A stretch of 64,000 bases of DNA, taken from NCBI GenBank assembly GCA_043806135.1, contig JAZDHG010000031.1, forward strand, positions 1-64,000, given 5' to 3'. The DNA comes from JAGLQQ01 sp043806135 (GTDB lineage Bacteria > Omnitrophota > Gorgyraeia > B26-G9). Below the pieces are notes generated by a model, which saw only the letters and a program-made list of their open reading frames with translations, searched no databases and had not been told where the DNA came from. Positions 1 to 8,950 of this stretch are shown piece by piece; within the stretch, counting starts at the first letter, position 1, and every line of letters starts with the position of its first letter. The translations under genes and the position numbers were made by a program.

Positions 1-344
1 AAGTAAAAAGTAAAAAAGACGGGAGCAGCTTATGGATTCAAGTTAAGCAGCGAGTAGATTAAAGCGAATAGAGTTAGCCGGTCTGCCAGTTGGAACACAG
101 AAAGCCCAGAAAAATGTTATAAAGTAAAAAGTAATAAAACAGGTTACTAAGTGTTACAAAAAGTTACAAGAGGTTACGAAAGGTTACAATGTTTATAATC
201 CGGATAACCTTTAGTAACTAATAGTAACCATTATTAACGTTTGGTAACCTTTAGTAACTTTTAGCAACTGTTTCGCAGTACTTGTAAGCTGGTATTACAA
301 ATTATTGCATGACAATTCTCGGGAAGCGGGTATTAAAGTAGAAA
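1..344. other. Intergenic region upstream of pilB, no gene
   Basis: No coding region is visible. The stretch begins with AAGTAAAAAG words, which recur near 124. From 142 to 270 it holds a degenerate inverted array of GTTAC and then GTAAC words, described separately. I see no convincing promoter. Confidence 0.7.
142..270. repeat. Inverted array of short GTTAC / GTAAC words
   Basis: The left arm has GGTTAC-type words at about 10-11 nt spacing (142, 153, 163, 173, 183). The right arm carries the reverse complement, AGTAAC/GGTAAC, at similar spacing up to about 270. The centre is an AT-rich spacer. The arms could pair into a long imperfect hairpin or bind a protein in helical phase. Related arrays lie at 34621-34668 and 59317-59416, always in gaps between genes. 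Confidence 0.75.
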
Positions 345-2051
345 ATGAATAGTGAATTTAAATTCAAACCAATAGGAGATATCCTCAAGGAGCGCGGTCT
401 GATCAGTGCCCATGATCTCAGGGAGGGATTAGAACAGCAGAAAACAAGCGGTTTGCCTTTAGGACAGATCTTTGTCAACCTGGGATTTATTACTCAGGAG
501 CAATTGCTTAAACTTCTGGGTGTTCAGGCTGAGATGGAAACCGTAGAACTCGATGATTTTGCTATTGCTCAAGAGGTTGTTGAAAAAGTCCCCGGAGCGA
601 TTGCCCGCCTTTATAATATAATGCCGCTTAGTTTCCAAATGAATACGCTTATTATTGCTACAGATAATCCGCTTAATTTCAGTATCTTTGATGACCTGCG
701 CTTTATGTTTAACTGCAACATAAAAGGGAAAGTGGCCAGCCATGAGAGTATTGCCCAGGCCATAAAAAAGCATTACAAACAAGAGGCGGAAAGTGTAGAT
801 GAGCTTTTCTTTGAAATAAGTCAGAATACCCCGGAGTTAATTGATGGAGCTCAAAATGTTGAGAATATAGAGGAGACTGCTTCACGGCTGCCAATAATAA
901 AGTTGATCAACATGATTCTTACCCAGGCTATTAACAGAAATGCCTCGGATATACATTTTGAGCCTTTTCAAGATGACTTTAAGATCCGCTATCGTTTGGA
1001 TGGGATCCTCTATGATGTTATTTCTCCTCCCAAGGTGCTGCATCTGGCTATCAGCTCGCGGATAAAAGTTATGGCTAATCTCAATATCGCAGAAACACGG
1101 CTGCCGCAGGACGGCAGGACCATGGTTAGAATAGCCGGCAGAATGGTGGATTTGCGGGTATCGACGCTTCCGACAATATTCGGTGAGAGTGTTGTTATCC
1201 GAATCCTTGATAGGGCTAACGTGCAGTTATCACTTAATGAAATAGGATTTGAACCTGATACCAGAGAAAAAATAAGGGAATTGATTAAAAAGCCCTATGG
1301 CATAATCTTGAGTACAGGTCCCACAGGTTGCGGAAAGACTACCACGCAATATTCTGCTTTAAGTGAAATCAATTCAATAGAAAAGAAGATCATTACCGTA
1401 GAGGATCCGGTTGAATTTGACTTGCCCGGGCTGATCCAAGTTTCTGTACGCCCAAAAATAAACATGACTTTTCCTGTGGCGCTTCGCCATATTTTGCGTC
1501 AGGATCCTGACATTATTATGGTCGGAGAAATCCGTGATACGGAAACAGTACAAATGGCCATACATGCTTCTTTAACCGGACACCTTGTTTTCTCCACTTT
1601 GCATACCAATGATGCGCCCAGTGTTATTACCCGGCTTATTGATATGGGAGTGGAGCCTTTTTTGATCGCTTCTTCCATCGAGGCGATTTTAGCCCAGAGA
1701 CTTGTTCGGTGTATTTGCCATAAATGTAAACACGAATATACTCCGACGGAAGAATCCTTAAGGGACGCGGGTATAAGTGAAAATGAGCGCAAGGAAAAAA
1801 AATTCTACAAGGGCCGAGGTTGTGAACAGTGTAATCATTCAGGATATAAAGGCCGTTCCGGAATATTTGAATTACTTATTCTTGATGAGGAAATAAGATC
1901 GCTTATTCTGGATAAAGTGCCTATTGTCCGATTAAGAGAACAGGCGATAAAAAGCGGAATGCGTACTTTAAGAGAGGATGGATTGCTTAAAGTTTTTTCC
2001 GGGCTGATAACCTTAGATGAATTGGTTGCGATAACAACGGCGTATTTATAA
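345..2051 (+). CDS. pilB: PilB/GspE-type pilus or secretion assembly ATPase
   Basis: This is the cytoplasmic hexameric ATPase that drives pilin polymerisation at the inner membrane. The 568 residues fit the family. Residues about 8-60 hold two MshEN-like repeats (IGDILKERGLIS and PLGQIFVNLGFIT), a fold that can bind c-di-GMP. The arginine normally opening each repeat is replaced, so binding is uncertain. The ATPase domain has Walker A GPTGCGKTTT near residue 325, a Walker B-type VGEIRD near 392 and a HTNDAP histidine motif near 420. A four-cysteine zinc site (CICHKC near 456, CEQC near 493) is typical of PilB/GspE. pilC follows after a 243-nt gap and the remaining pil genes lie downstream. 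The start codon has no strong ribosome binding site. PilT is excluded by the N-terminal domain and the zinc site. Confidence 0.95.
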   Translation: MNSEFKFKPIGDILKERGLISAHDLREGLEQQKTSGLPLGQIFVNLGFITQEQLLKLLGVQAEMETVELDDFAIAQEVVEKVPGAIARLYNIMPLSFQMNTLIIATDNPLNFSIFDDLRFMFNCNIKGKVASHESIAQAIKKHYKQEAESVDELFFEISQNTPELIDGAQNVENIEETASRLPIIKLINMILTQAINRNASDIHFEPFQDDFKIRYRLDGILYDVISPPKVLHLAISSRIKVMANLNIAETRLPQDGRTMVRIAGRMVDLRVSTLPTIFGESVVIRILDRANVQLSLNEIGFEPDTREKIRELIKKPYGIILSTGPTGCGKTTTQYSALSEINSIEKKIITVEDPVEFDLPGLIQVSVRPKINMTFPVALRHILRQDPDIIMVGEIRDTETVQMAIHASLTGHLVFSTLHTNDAPSVITRLIDMGVEPFLIASSIEAILAQRLVRCICHKCKHEYTPTEESLRDAGISENERKEKKFYKGRGCEQCNHSGYKGRSGIFELLILDEEIRSLILDKVPIVRLREQAIKSGMRTLREDGLLKVFSGLITLDELVAITTAYL

Positions 2052-2294
2052 CAAGTAAAAAGAATATTAGCTCATAGCTGATAGCTCATGTGAAAAGCAA
2101 AAGGCAACGGCAGCGATGCCCGTATCGGTTTAAAAGGCAGCGGTAACGGCTAGAAGCGGATAAGTTTTGTGGAAAATAGTTTTTTAAGCGAACAAAGAGA
2201 TCGTTCGTCCCTCGTCTTAATGAGCGGAGCGAATGGTCATCCATCGTCCTTCGTTTTTAGATGCAATACGCAATACTAAAAAAGAGATTAATTT
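2052..2294. other. Intergenic pilB-pilC, short-word repeats
   Basis: No gene is seen. The stretch has AGCTCATAGCTGATAGCTCA-type words (about 2069-2090) like those at 28470-28515. Further on are GCAGCGGTAACGG-like words and TCGTCC/TCGTTCG words. These are degenerate short-period repeats of the same general style as other gaps in this window. Confidence 0.5.
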
Positions 2295-3548
2295 ATGAAA
2301 AAAGAACTGTTTAATTATACTGCGGTCGACAGAGAAGGAAAAGATCTAAACGGACAGGTAGAGGCCGTTAATCTTAATGACGCTCTGAGCCAGATACGCC
2401 AAATGGGTATATTCCCGTCTCATGTTCTTGCCGCAGATGAGAGAGTTGAATCAAGCAATATTTTTTCAGCAGTAATTGGAAAATTAAATATTATAAAACG
2501 AGGCGTTGCTAAGTTTAAACCGGAAGACCGGGTTGTTTTTACCAGGCAGCTTGCGGTGCTTCTAAATGCCGGTTTACCGCTAGTAAGAGGACTTCAGACG
2601 ATTAATAAGCAGATGCGGTTTGGAAGAATGAGGGTAATGCTTGATGATATTATTGATATGATTCAATCCGGAAAAACTTTCAGCGGGGCGCTTGCGTATT
2701 ATCCGGATTCTTTTTCCCGGGTTTATATAAACGTGGTAAAATCAGGGGAGACCGGCGGTGCTCTGGATGAAGTTCTTAAGAGGCTGGCTGATTACCTTGA
2801 AAGAAATCACAGGATTTCGCAGCGCATAAAAGCGGCCCTGATCTATCCTTGTCTTGTTTTGGTTGTTTCAATCGTTATACTCGGTTTTATAGTTGCTTTT
2901 GTAATACCGCGCTTTATGGAATTATTTCAGAATACAGGCATTGCCTTGCCTCTTTTGACCAGGTTGCTGCTCGCATTTAGTAATTTTTTAGTGGAACGGT
3001 GGTATTTGTTATTTGGAGCAATTGTTTTAATGTTTATAAGTTATAAGCTGCTTTTGCGCAATTATGTTTTTCGCTATTTTAATGATAAATTAATCCTGAA
3101 TATTCCTGTTTTCGGGCTTTTGATCCAGAAAGTAACTGCGTCCAGTTTTGCCAGAACTCTGGCTACTCTCTTAGAAGGCGGAGTCCCGATCCTTAGGGCG
3201 CTTGAACTGACAAAGCAGGTCAGCGGTAATGAGGTAATAGCTAAGGCGATTAACTCGGTTTATGATAGTGTCCGGGAGGGAGGTTTTATCTCAAAAGTGC
3301 TTGAGAGTACTGAGGTTTTCCCCCAGTTGATGGTCAATATGATAGCTGTAGGAGAAGAAAGCGGGTCTTTAGATAAAATGCTCTCAAAAGTAGCCGATAC
3401 ATATGAAGAGGAAATCGAGATTACAGCCGGAACCCTGACATCCTTGCTTGAGCCTTTGCTTGTTATTGTCATGGGAGTTGTGGTTGGAGTTATAGTTCTT
3501 TCCATGTTCCTGCCGCTCATTACTTTAATAAACTCTCTGAGTGTCTGA
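2295..3548 (+). CDS. pilC: PilC/GspF-type inner-membrane platform protein
   Basis: This is the polytopic platform protein of type IV pili/type II secretion that contacts PilB. The 417 residues are the usual length. Two T2SSF domains lie at about residues 75-200 and 275-400. They carry the family pattern F-x-R-Q-L-A-x-L-L-x-A-G-x-P-L (FTRQLAVLLNAGLPL) and its second-copy equivalent (FARTLATLLEGGVPI). Three hydrophobic segments lie at about 190-210, 237-255 and 388-410. It sits between pilB and the pilM-N gene, the usual order for this assembly module. Nothing looks truncated. Confidence 0.95.
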   Translation: MKKELFNYTAVDREGKDLNGQVEAVNLNDALSQIRQMGIFPSHVLAADERVESSNIFSAVIGKLNIIKRGVAKFKPEDRVVFTRQLAVLLNAGLPLVRGLQTINKQMRFGRMRVMLDDIIDMIQSGKTFSGALAYYPDSFSRVYINVVKSGETGGALDEVLKRLADYLERNHRISQRIKAALIYPCLVLVVSIVILGFIVAFVIPRFMELFQNTGIALPLLTRLLLAFSNFLVERWYLLFGAIVLMFISYKLLLRNYVFRYFNDKLILNIPVFGLLIQKVTASSFARTLATLLEGGVPILRALELTKQVSGNEVIAKAINSVYDSVREGGFISKVLESTEVFPQLMVNMIAVGEESGSLDKMLSKVADTYEEEIEITAGTLTSLLEPLLVIVMGVVVGVIVLSMFLPLITLINSLSV

Positions 3549-3616
3549 AAAAAGTACAATTGTGTTTTCATGCTTTGAAACCATTTTATTAAATTCTTTG
3601 AATAAAATTAGAAGTA

Positions 3617-3647
3617 TTGACAAAGCTTTATAAATATGTTATATAAT
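3617..3647 (+). promoter_or_regulatory. Putative sigma70-type promoter for pilM-Q
   Basis: A TTGACA hexamer at 3617-3622 is followed by TATATA at 3640-3645 (17-nt spacer), overlapping TATAAT at 3642-3647. It lies about 170 nt before pilM, so the transcript would carry a long leader. Confidence 0.6.
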
Positions 3648-3659
3648 ATGTACATAAAT

Positions 3660-3775
3660 AAGTTACGGCTTCCAGCAATTCCGAAGGATACAGGAACTTA
3701 CCTTAAATGTCACCTTTTCAGGGAGGAAAGGGTGGGGCTAATATTTGGTTAATAATCATATTTAGTAGCTTACCA
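3660..3775 (+). ncRNA. Candidate structured 5' leader of pilM operon
   Basis: The leader contains nested TTCC/GGAA pairings around 3670-3697. It also has a 9-bp hairpin at 3711-3734 (CACCTTTTC paired with GAAAGGGTG, loop AGGGAG, one G-U pair). I cannot match it to a known riboswitch; the c-di-GMP class I conserved core was looked for and is not present. Function unknown. Confidence 0.35.
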
Positions 3776-3814
3776 AAAAAAATCAACAGGGAATGTAATT
3801 AATCAGGGTAAATT

Positions 3815-5413
3815 ATGTCTGCAGTAAATAAAGATCTATTCCTAGGTGTTGATATCGGCGCGGGTGCGCTTAAGATCGTTCTTTTGACTAAAGAAAAGAA
3901 CGGTACGATGCGTTTATTAAAGGCTGTTTGCCAGGAATATGAGGAAAGTGCCTTAGAACTTAATCCGGAAGACCAGCTAGCCAAAGCTGCCTATTTTCTT
4001 AAAAAATTCCTGCGTAATGAAAAAGTATTACGCAATGTTAAAGTAGGTATATCCATCGCCGGACAATCTGCTTTTGTTCGTTTAGTGAAAATCCCTGTTA
4101 CAGCACCACAAAAATTACGCCAAATTGTTCTTTATGAAACCCAGCAGCAGATTCCTTTTCCGATCAAGGATGTTGTTTGGGATTTTCAGATCTACGACCG
4201 CGATAAAAAACAATTAAGCATTCTGCTGGCTGCAGTAAAAAAGGAATTGATAAATTCAATTCTTAATGTTGCGAGCGAGTGCTCACTTAATGTGGAATTT
4301 ATAGATGTGAGTAATCTGGCGCTTTATAACAGCCTGCAGTATTTTTACCGGGATTTAAAGGAAACCCTGATAATTGATTGCGGAGCAAAAACCACAAATG
4401 TAATCGTTGCTAATGCCGGAAAGATCTGGACAAGAAGCCTGCCTTTAGGAGGAGAAGACATAAATGACGCGCTTATGCGCGTTTTTAAAATAGACCGCAG
4501 ACTGGCCGAAAAGATAAAAAAGGAAAAGGGCCAGGTTGTGATGCTTTACCATGAAAAAGGAAGTTTGGAAGCAGAACAGGATCATAAGATTGCCGAGGCA
4601 ATTACCGGTGTACTCACGGACTTGATAAATGAAATTGTTAAAACGCTTAATTTTTACAAATCACAAAATGTTTCAGAAGTAAAATTTCGCAAGGTTATTT
4701 TATGCGGAGGATTGAGCAAGATCAAAAATATTGATAAGTTTTTTGAGAGCAGCCTTTCTGTGAATGTTGAAAAGATAGACTACTTTAGCTTTTTAAAGTT
4801 TGATCCTAAGATAGACATGCAGGTAAATGAATTTATCGGTCCGGCTATCGGTCTTGCTTTGCGCGGCAACGGTATGGTGCCTTTGAATGTTAATCTTTTG
4901 CCTGCCGAACACCTGCAATACAAACGGATCAAAAAGAGAATTCCCTATGTGCTGGGATCATTTGGAATAATTTTTCTGATGTTATTCGGTTTCTTTTATG
5001 TCTCGCTTAATAAGTATTATTTGTTTAAAAGTTATCTGAATAAATTACAGATGAAAACAGACTTGTTCGAAAATAGTGAAAAAACTATTAATGAAGCGGA
5101 TAATCATATCCGAGCATACAGGGAAAAAATACAAATTATGCGTAAAGCGCTGTCGGCTAAGCATGTATTGGTTTTTATGCTTGAAGATATTGCGTTGGCT
5201 ATGACGGATAAAATATGGATAAAGAGCCTTAATTTTGACTTTGAAAATAACTCGATATCTCTGGAGGGAATCAGTACTGATGACCTGGACAGTATCGGAG
5301 AATTTCAGCAAAAATTACAGAAGAATACAATGATTAAAAACGTTAAAATCGAAACAGTCGGTAAAACCGGAAATAATACGATGAGTTTTTCCATAAGCAT
5401 TTCCCTTAATTAG
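3815..5413 (+). CDS. pilM: PilM-PilN fusion, pilus alignment subcomplex
   Basis: Residues 1 to about 350 are a PilM (FtsA/actin-like ATPase) domain. The phosphate-1 motif is GVDIGAGALKIV near residue 10 and the phosphate-2-like segment is IIDCGAKTTNVIV near 188. This cytoplasmic protein normally recruits PilN. Here the chain continues through a basic stretch and one membrane segment (about 376-397) into a coiled-coil/ferredoxin-like periplasmic domain (about 400-532) typical of PilN. The usual pilM and pilN are therefore one open frame with no internal stop. PilO-, PilP- and PilQ-like genes follow closely. The 532-residue length equals PilM (about 350) plus PilN (about 180). The fusion is read directly; the assignment of the C-terminal half as PilN rests on topology and position. 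Confidence 0.85.
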   Translation: MSAVNKDLFLGVDIGAGALKIVLLTKEKNGTMRLLKAVCQEYEESALELNPEDQLAKAAYFLKKFLRNEKVLRNVKVGISIAGQSAFVRLVKIPVTAPQKLRQIVLYETQQQIPFPIKDVVWDFQIYDRDKKQLSILLAAVKKELINSILNVASECSLNVEFIDVSNLALYNSLQYFYRDLKETLIIDCGAKTTNVIVANAGKIWTRSLPLGGEDINDALMRVFKIDRRLAEKIKKEKGQVVMLYHEKGSLEAEQDHKIAEAITGVLTDLINEIVKTLNFYKSQNVSEVKFRKVILCGGLSKIKNIDKFFESSLSVNVEKIDYFSFLKFDPKIDMQVNEFIGPAIGLALRGNGMVPLNVNLLPAEHLQYKRIKKRIPYVLGSFGIIFLMLFGFFYVSLNKYYLFKSYLNKLQMKTDLFENSEKTINEADNHIRAYREKIQIMRKALSAKHVLVFMLEDIALAMTDKIWIKSLNFDFENNSISLEGISTDDLDSIGEFQQKLQKNTMIKNVKIETVGKTGNNTMSFSISISLN

Positions 5414-5431
5414 TTAAAGGCGGCTTTTAGA

Positions 5432-6187
5432 ATGGATGCAATGCTTGTTAAAAAATTAAAATCAGAAATTGAAATAGTGCTAATAATAACAGTGATATCT
5501 TTAGTATTGTTAGTTTCTCTGGTTTTTCTTTCCCGCCGCATTGCAGATTTCAATGAAAAAACAGCTTTACTCGAGGCCCAGATAAAAAAATATAGAAGAA
5601 CCATAGGTGATGATGTCGATGGCCTTATTAAATTGAAGGAAACTCTTAAAGCTGATCTGGAGCAAAACTATATAAAGCTGGAGCGTTCTTTGAGCAGAGC
5701 ATATTTAAAAGATACTGTATCGGCTACGCCTTTATCTTTCAAGAAAATGCTTTTTGAAGTGCATGAGGAGATAATCGATAGGGCAAAACGCAATAATGTC
5801 ATGTTGCCGCAGGAGTTAGGCTTTGAGGAATACAGGCTTAAAGTGCCGGATGTTTCTCTTGTCCCGGTCTTGACAAGTGAGTTATTTGTTTTAGAGGAGA
5901 TCAGCCGCTTTTTGATAGAGAATAAGATATATGCCATAAGAAACATAAAACTGCCGCATAAAGTTTCATTGCTTAATAATAAGACGCAAAGCGCGGCTGA
6001 TGTATCTTTTAAGTCTTTTTCCATGCAATTGTCCGTGGAAACGGATTTTACGCAGCTGAAGCGGTTCTTGCTGGATCTGGCAGGCAGCGATAAGACTTAT
6101 GTTGTATGGAAGATAGATATAAAGAGAATAGATGACGCAAGTGATCGGCTGGTGGCAGAGATTAACCTTAAAAGCATAGAATTATAG
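5432..6187 (+). CDS. PilO-like pilus assembly membrane protein
   Basis: This 251-residue bitopic protein has a short cytoplasmic N-terminus, one membrane helix (about residues 14-36), a charged coiled coil (about 37-90) and a periplasmic domain. Topology and position between PilM-N and the PilP-like gene match PilO, which pairs with PilN to align the pilus machine. The segment ELGFEEYRL near residue 130 recalls the Amuc_1100 family of Verrucomicrobia, a pilus-associated PilO-like group. That resemblance is from memory. It follows pilM-N by 18 nt and precedes the next gene by 7 nt, so it is cotranscribed. Confidence 0.7.
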   Translation: MDAMLVKKLKSEIEIVLIITVISLVLLVSLVFLSRRIADFNEKTALLEAQIKKYRRTIGDDVDGLIKLKETLKADLEQNYIKLERSLSRAYLKDTVSATPLSFKKMLFEVHEEIIDRAKRNNVMLPQELGFEEYRLKVPDVSLVPVLTSELFVLEEISRFLIENKIYAIRNIKLPHKVSLLNNKTQSAADVSFKSFSMQLSVETDFTQLKRFLLDLAGSDKTYVVWKIDIKRIDDASDRLVAEINLKSIEL

Positions 6188-6194
6188 GATAATA

Positions 6195-6911
6195 ATGAAG
6201 GAAAAATACGAAAATTTAGAAAAAGTTATATTTTTTGTTTTGCTATGCTTACTATTAGTTGCCATGCCTGTTTTACTTAAAAAAAGAGCCGCAAGCAATG
6301 ATATCCTTGAAAAAAAGATTAAAAGTCTCTCGATAAATAATTCTGAGAGCGTCGAAACGGGAAATGAATACACTAATACCGAAAAATATTTAAGAGTCCA
6401 GGAGCAAGCAAACAGGACACTATCATCATTAACTTCAAAAAGAAATATTTTTTCTGAGCCTGTTTATAAGAAGAATGCCGAGATCGTGACTGGTGAGCAT
6501 CAGGTTTTGCAGGTAAGTGAAATAGGTTTTAAACCTCTGGAGATTGAATACCGGGGTAAAGTTTTCTTTAAAGATGATAATGATATGGTAGCACAGGTAA
6601 ATATTCTTAAGAAAAGCTATCTAGTAAAAAAGGGAACTAAATTTGCTTCTTACCAAGTCGATGAATTAAATGAAAAGTTTATTAAGTTGACGGATAAAAA
6701 AGGAGAAGTCATAAAAATAGAATACAGGCAGAAGGTTTACACAAATGAGCTGGTGGCAAAAATAAAAGAGCTTACCTCTGCCTATTCGGAAACAGTAAGT
6801 AAAAACGGCAGTTTTTTAGAGTATAAGGTGCTTGACATCGACGAAGATTCTGTGTTACTATCACATCAAGGACAGCATCTTAGATTAGAGAAAGGAATGG
6901 TATATAAATGA
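6195..6911 (+). CDS. PilP/GspC-like pilus assembly protein
   Basis: This 238-residue protein has one N-terminal membrane helix (about residues 9-27), a low-complexity linker, and a C-terminal region with two short beta-rich repeats. These are about 105-145 (KSYLVKKGTKFASYQVDEL) and 205-238 (EYKVLDIDEDSVLLSHQGQ). They resemble the HR/PDZ-type domains of PilP and GspC, which link the inner-membrane complex to the secretin. It overlaps the secretin gene by 4 nt (ATGA), supporting translational coupling and a PilP/GspC role. Direct sequence similarity is weak, so the family call rests mostly on context. Confidence 0.6.
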   Translation: MKEKYENLEKVIFFVLLCLLLVAMPVLLKKRAASNDILEKKIKSLSINNSESVETGNEYTNTEKYLRVQEQANRTLSSLTSKRNIFSEPVYKKNAEIVTGEHQVLQVSEIGFKPLEIEYRGKVFFKDDNDMVAQVNILKKSYLVKKGTKFASYQVDELNEKFIKLTDKKGEVIKIEYRQKVYTNELVAKIKELTSAYSETVSKNGSFLEYKVLDIDEDSVLLSHQGQHLRLEKGMVYK

Positions 6912-8842
6912 AAAGAATTGTCCTGTGTTTTTCCCTCATATTAACTCTGTTATGTTTCCCAAAAAACGTGATTTCTCAGGAAAATATTACCGGTTCGGAT
7001 CAGGATCAAGCTCTTGAGCTAGCGGGGCGTTTAGCAGAACTTAAAAGTTCCTCAAGCTCTCAGATGGATGATACATCTGCAGGGGATATTTCAGGCTTTG
7101 TAAACCGGGCTTATGAGGCATGGGATAATAATAACTTTGATAAGGCGATAGAATACTTTAAAAAAGCACAGATTATCGAACCCGGCAATAAGAAGCTCAA
7201 TGATCTTGTTTACGATGTAGAACGTGAAAAAATGAGATACGAGGAGCAGAAAGTTGCGATAGCAAAAGAGATCATAAAGCAAAAAAGAATGCTTGAAATT
7301 GATAAAGCAGGTCTTATCAGTGAGCCGGAAACTACCAGGAGCAGCGCAAAGGTTAAGACAGACCAACGTGTAACTCTAAGAATGAAAGCTGCCAGCAAGA
7401 GAGTTAGTGTTGACTTTAATAACGCAGAGTTAAATAAAATCCTGGAATATCTTTCGCAGGTAAGTGATATTAATATTATTATGGATGAGGATGCTCTAGC
7501 CAGGTCCCCCCAGGTATCTATTATTCTTAAAAATGTAACTTTAATCCAAGCTCTGGAGTCGATTTTGCGAACCAAGGGGTTGAGTTACCGGTTTGAGGAT
7601 GATTTTATATGGGTTAGTTCAAAAGAAAATATTGCCAATGAGGCGTTGACTACGCGTGTTTATCATCTTTCCCAAGGTCTGGCAAGCTTTACCGCATTTA
7701 CAACTTTTGATACAGTGACCATTGAAGGATTAAGGGGGGATAACGAAATCGTTATGAGTGAAAATAAGGCGGAAGACAAAAATGAATCTTCGGGTTCTGG
7801 AGTACGTACTTATGAGGGAGTAAAGGTAGGAGGGCCTAGCGGTGTTGCCGGAAACATAACGGTTACGATTGAAAATGTGCTAAAACAGTTTGTAGGATGG
7901 CCTGAAGGCAGCAGAATATTCTTAGATAAGCGTACAAGCAAATTGATTGTACGCAATACTCCGAGTAATCTGGCAATTCTTGAAGACGTTATCGAAGCGC
8001 TTGATGTAAATCCGCCCCAGGTAATGATTGAAGCCAGATTTGTGGAAATCGGAGCAGATGACCTTTATTCGCTGGGGGTTAAAATGTCGGCTGAGGTAAG
8101 TGCAGAAGGAGCGACATCACCTACAACTTTTCCGTTCAATAAAAATCAGAATACAAAATATTCATCCGCGTTTCCTTCTCCGACTACGGACCAATTTGCT
8201 TTCGGTACCCTTAATTTTTCTCAATTTCAGGCTGTGCTCTCGGCGATAGAGCAGAATACAAATACAAATACTTTATCTTCTCCTAAAATAACGACGATCA
8301 GCGGACAAGAGGCGGTTATTAAAATAGTCAAAGAATACCGTTATCCGACTAAATACGAGATCGAAGTGATCCGGGTTGAGAATGCAGCAGGGGAAACAGT
8401 TACGCAGTCTTTCCCGGTTCCGGTTGAATTTAAGACAAGAGATATCGGTATAATTTTACGAGTTACACCTAATGTGGGAGCTGATGATAAAACAATAAAT
8501 CTAACCCTTGTCCCTGAGGTCAGCGAATTTGATATAGACAAGGATATGTACAATTACGGAACAGAAGAGAGACCTTTTTTGCAGCCTTTTTTTAATACGC
8601 GCAACGCAACTGCCAGTATCATAGTTAATAATAAAGACACTGTGGTTATGGGCGGATTAATGCGTGAGGAAGTTACAAAGGGTGTGGACCGGGTGCCTAT
8701 TTTGGGACACCTTCCGATCCTGGGTAATCTTTTCAGCCGAAAAGTTGATAATAAACAAAAAAGAAATCTTTTGATTTTTGTCACGGCTTCTATTATCGCG
8801 CCGACCGGTGAGACAGTAGAGAAAAAAGCGGATGCTTTATGA
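6908..8842 (+). CDS. pilQ: PilQ/GspD-type secretin
   Basis: This is the outer-membrane ring through which the pilus or secreted substrate passes. A signal peptide covers residues 1-23. It is followed by a TPR-like segment (about 60-105, AYEAWDNNNFDKAIEYFKKA), which is unusual at this place in a secretin. Next come an STN/N0 domain (about 168-235), an N1-type domain (about 320-365) and the beta-barrel secretin domain (about 370-635). The family signature VPILGHLPILGNLFSRK lies near residue 595. The length of 644 is normal for PilQ. It is last in the tight pilM-N/O/P/Q run, sharing ATGA with the preceding stop. No pilotin or pilin gene lies in this window. Confidence 0.93.
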   Translation: MKRIVLCFSLILTLLCFPKNVISQENITGSDQDQALELAGRLAELKSSSSSQMDDTSAGDISGFVNRAYEAWDNNNFDKAIEYFKKAQIIEPGNKKLNDLVYDVEREKMRYEEQKVAIAKEIIKQKRMLEIDKAGLISEPETTRSSAKVKTDQRVTLRMKAASKRVSVDFNNAELNKILEYLSQVSDINIIMDEDALARSPQVSIILKNVTLIQALESILRTKGLSYRFEDDFIWVSSKENIANEALTTRVYHLSQGLASFTAFTTFDTVTIEGLRGDNEIVMSENKAEDKNESSGSGVRTYEGVKVGGPSGVAGNITVTIENVLKQFVGWPEGSRIFLDKRTSKLIVRNTPSNLAILEDVIEALDVNPPQVMIEARFVEIGADDLYSLGVKMSAEVSAEGATSPTTFPFNKNQNTKYSSAFPSPTTDQFAFGTLNFSQFQAVLSAIEQNTNTNTLSSPKITTISGQEAVIKIVKEYRYPTKYEIEVIRVENAAGETVTQSFPVPVEFKTRDIGIILRVTPNVGADDKTINLTLVPEVSEFDIDKDMYNYGTEERPFLQPFFNTRNATASIIVNNKDTVVMGGLMREEVTKGVDRVPILGHLPILGNLFSRKVDNKQKRNLLIFVTASIIAPTGETVEKKADAL

Positions 8843-8950
8843 TACTTGGGGGGAATAATTAATACAGGATAAATGTTGATTTACAGGTAGCCTAAACCGA
8901 ACACTTCAGGGAGAGATCCACGCCAAAACTTAGAATCCTCAGAATCTATT

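Noticed and set aside
142..270. CRISPR array
   Set aside because: The repeated unit is only 5-6 nt at 10-11 nt steps, with no 25-40 nt repeats or spacers and no cas genes.
499..1792. Minus-strand frames within pilB
   Set aside because: They overlap a well-conserved ATPase gene and have no family features; they are frame shadows.
3660..3775. c-di-GMP class I riboswitch before pilM
   Set aside because: The conserved core segments of that class are not present; only generic hairpins are seen.
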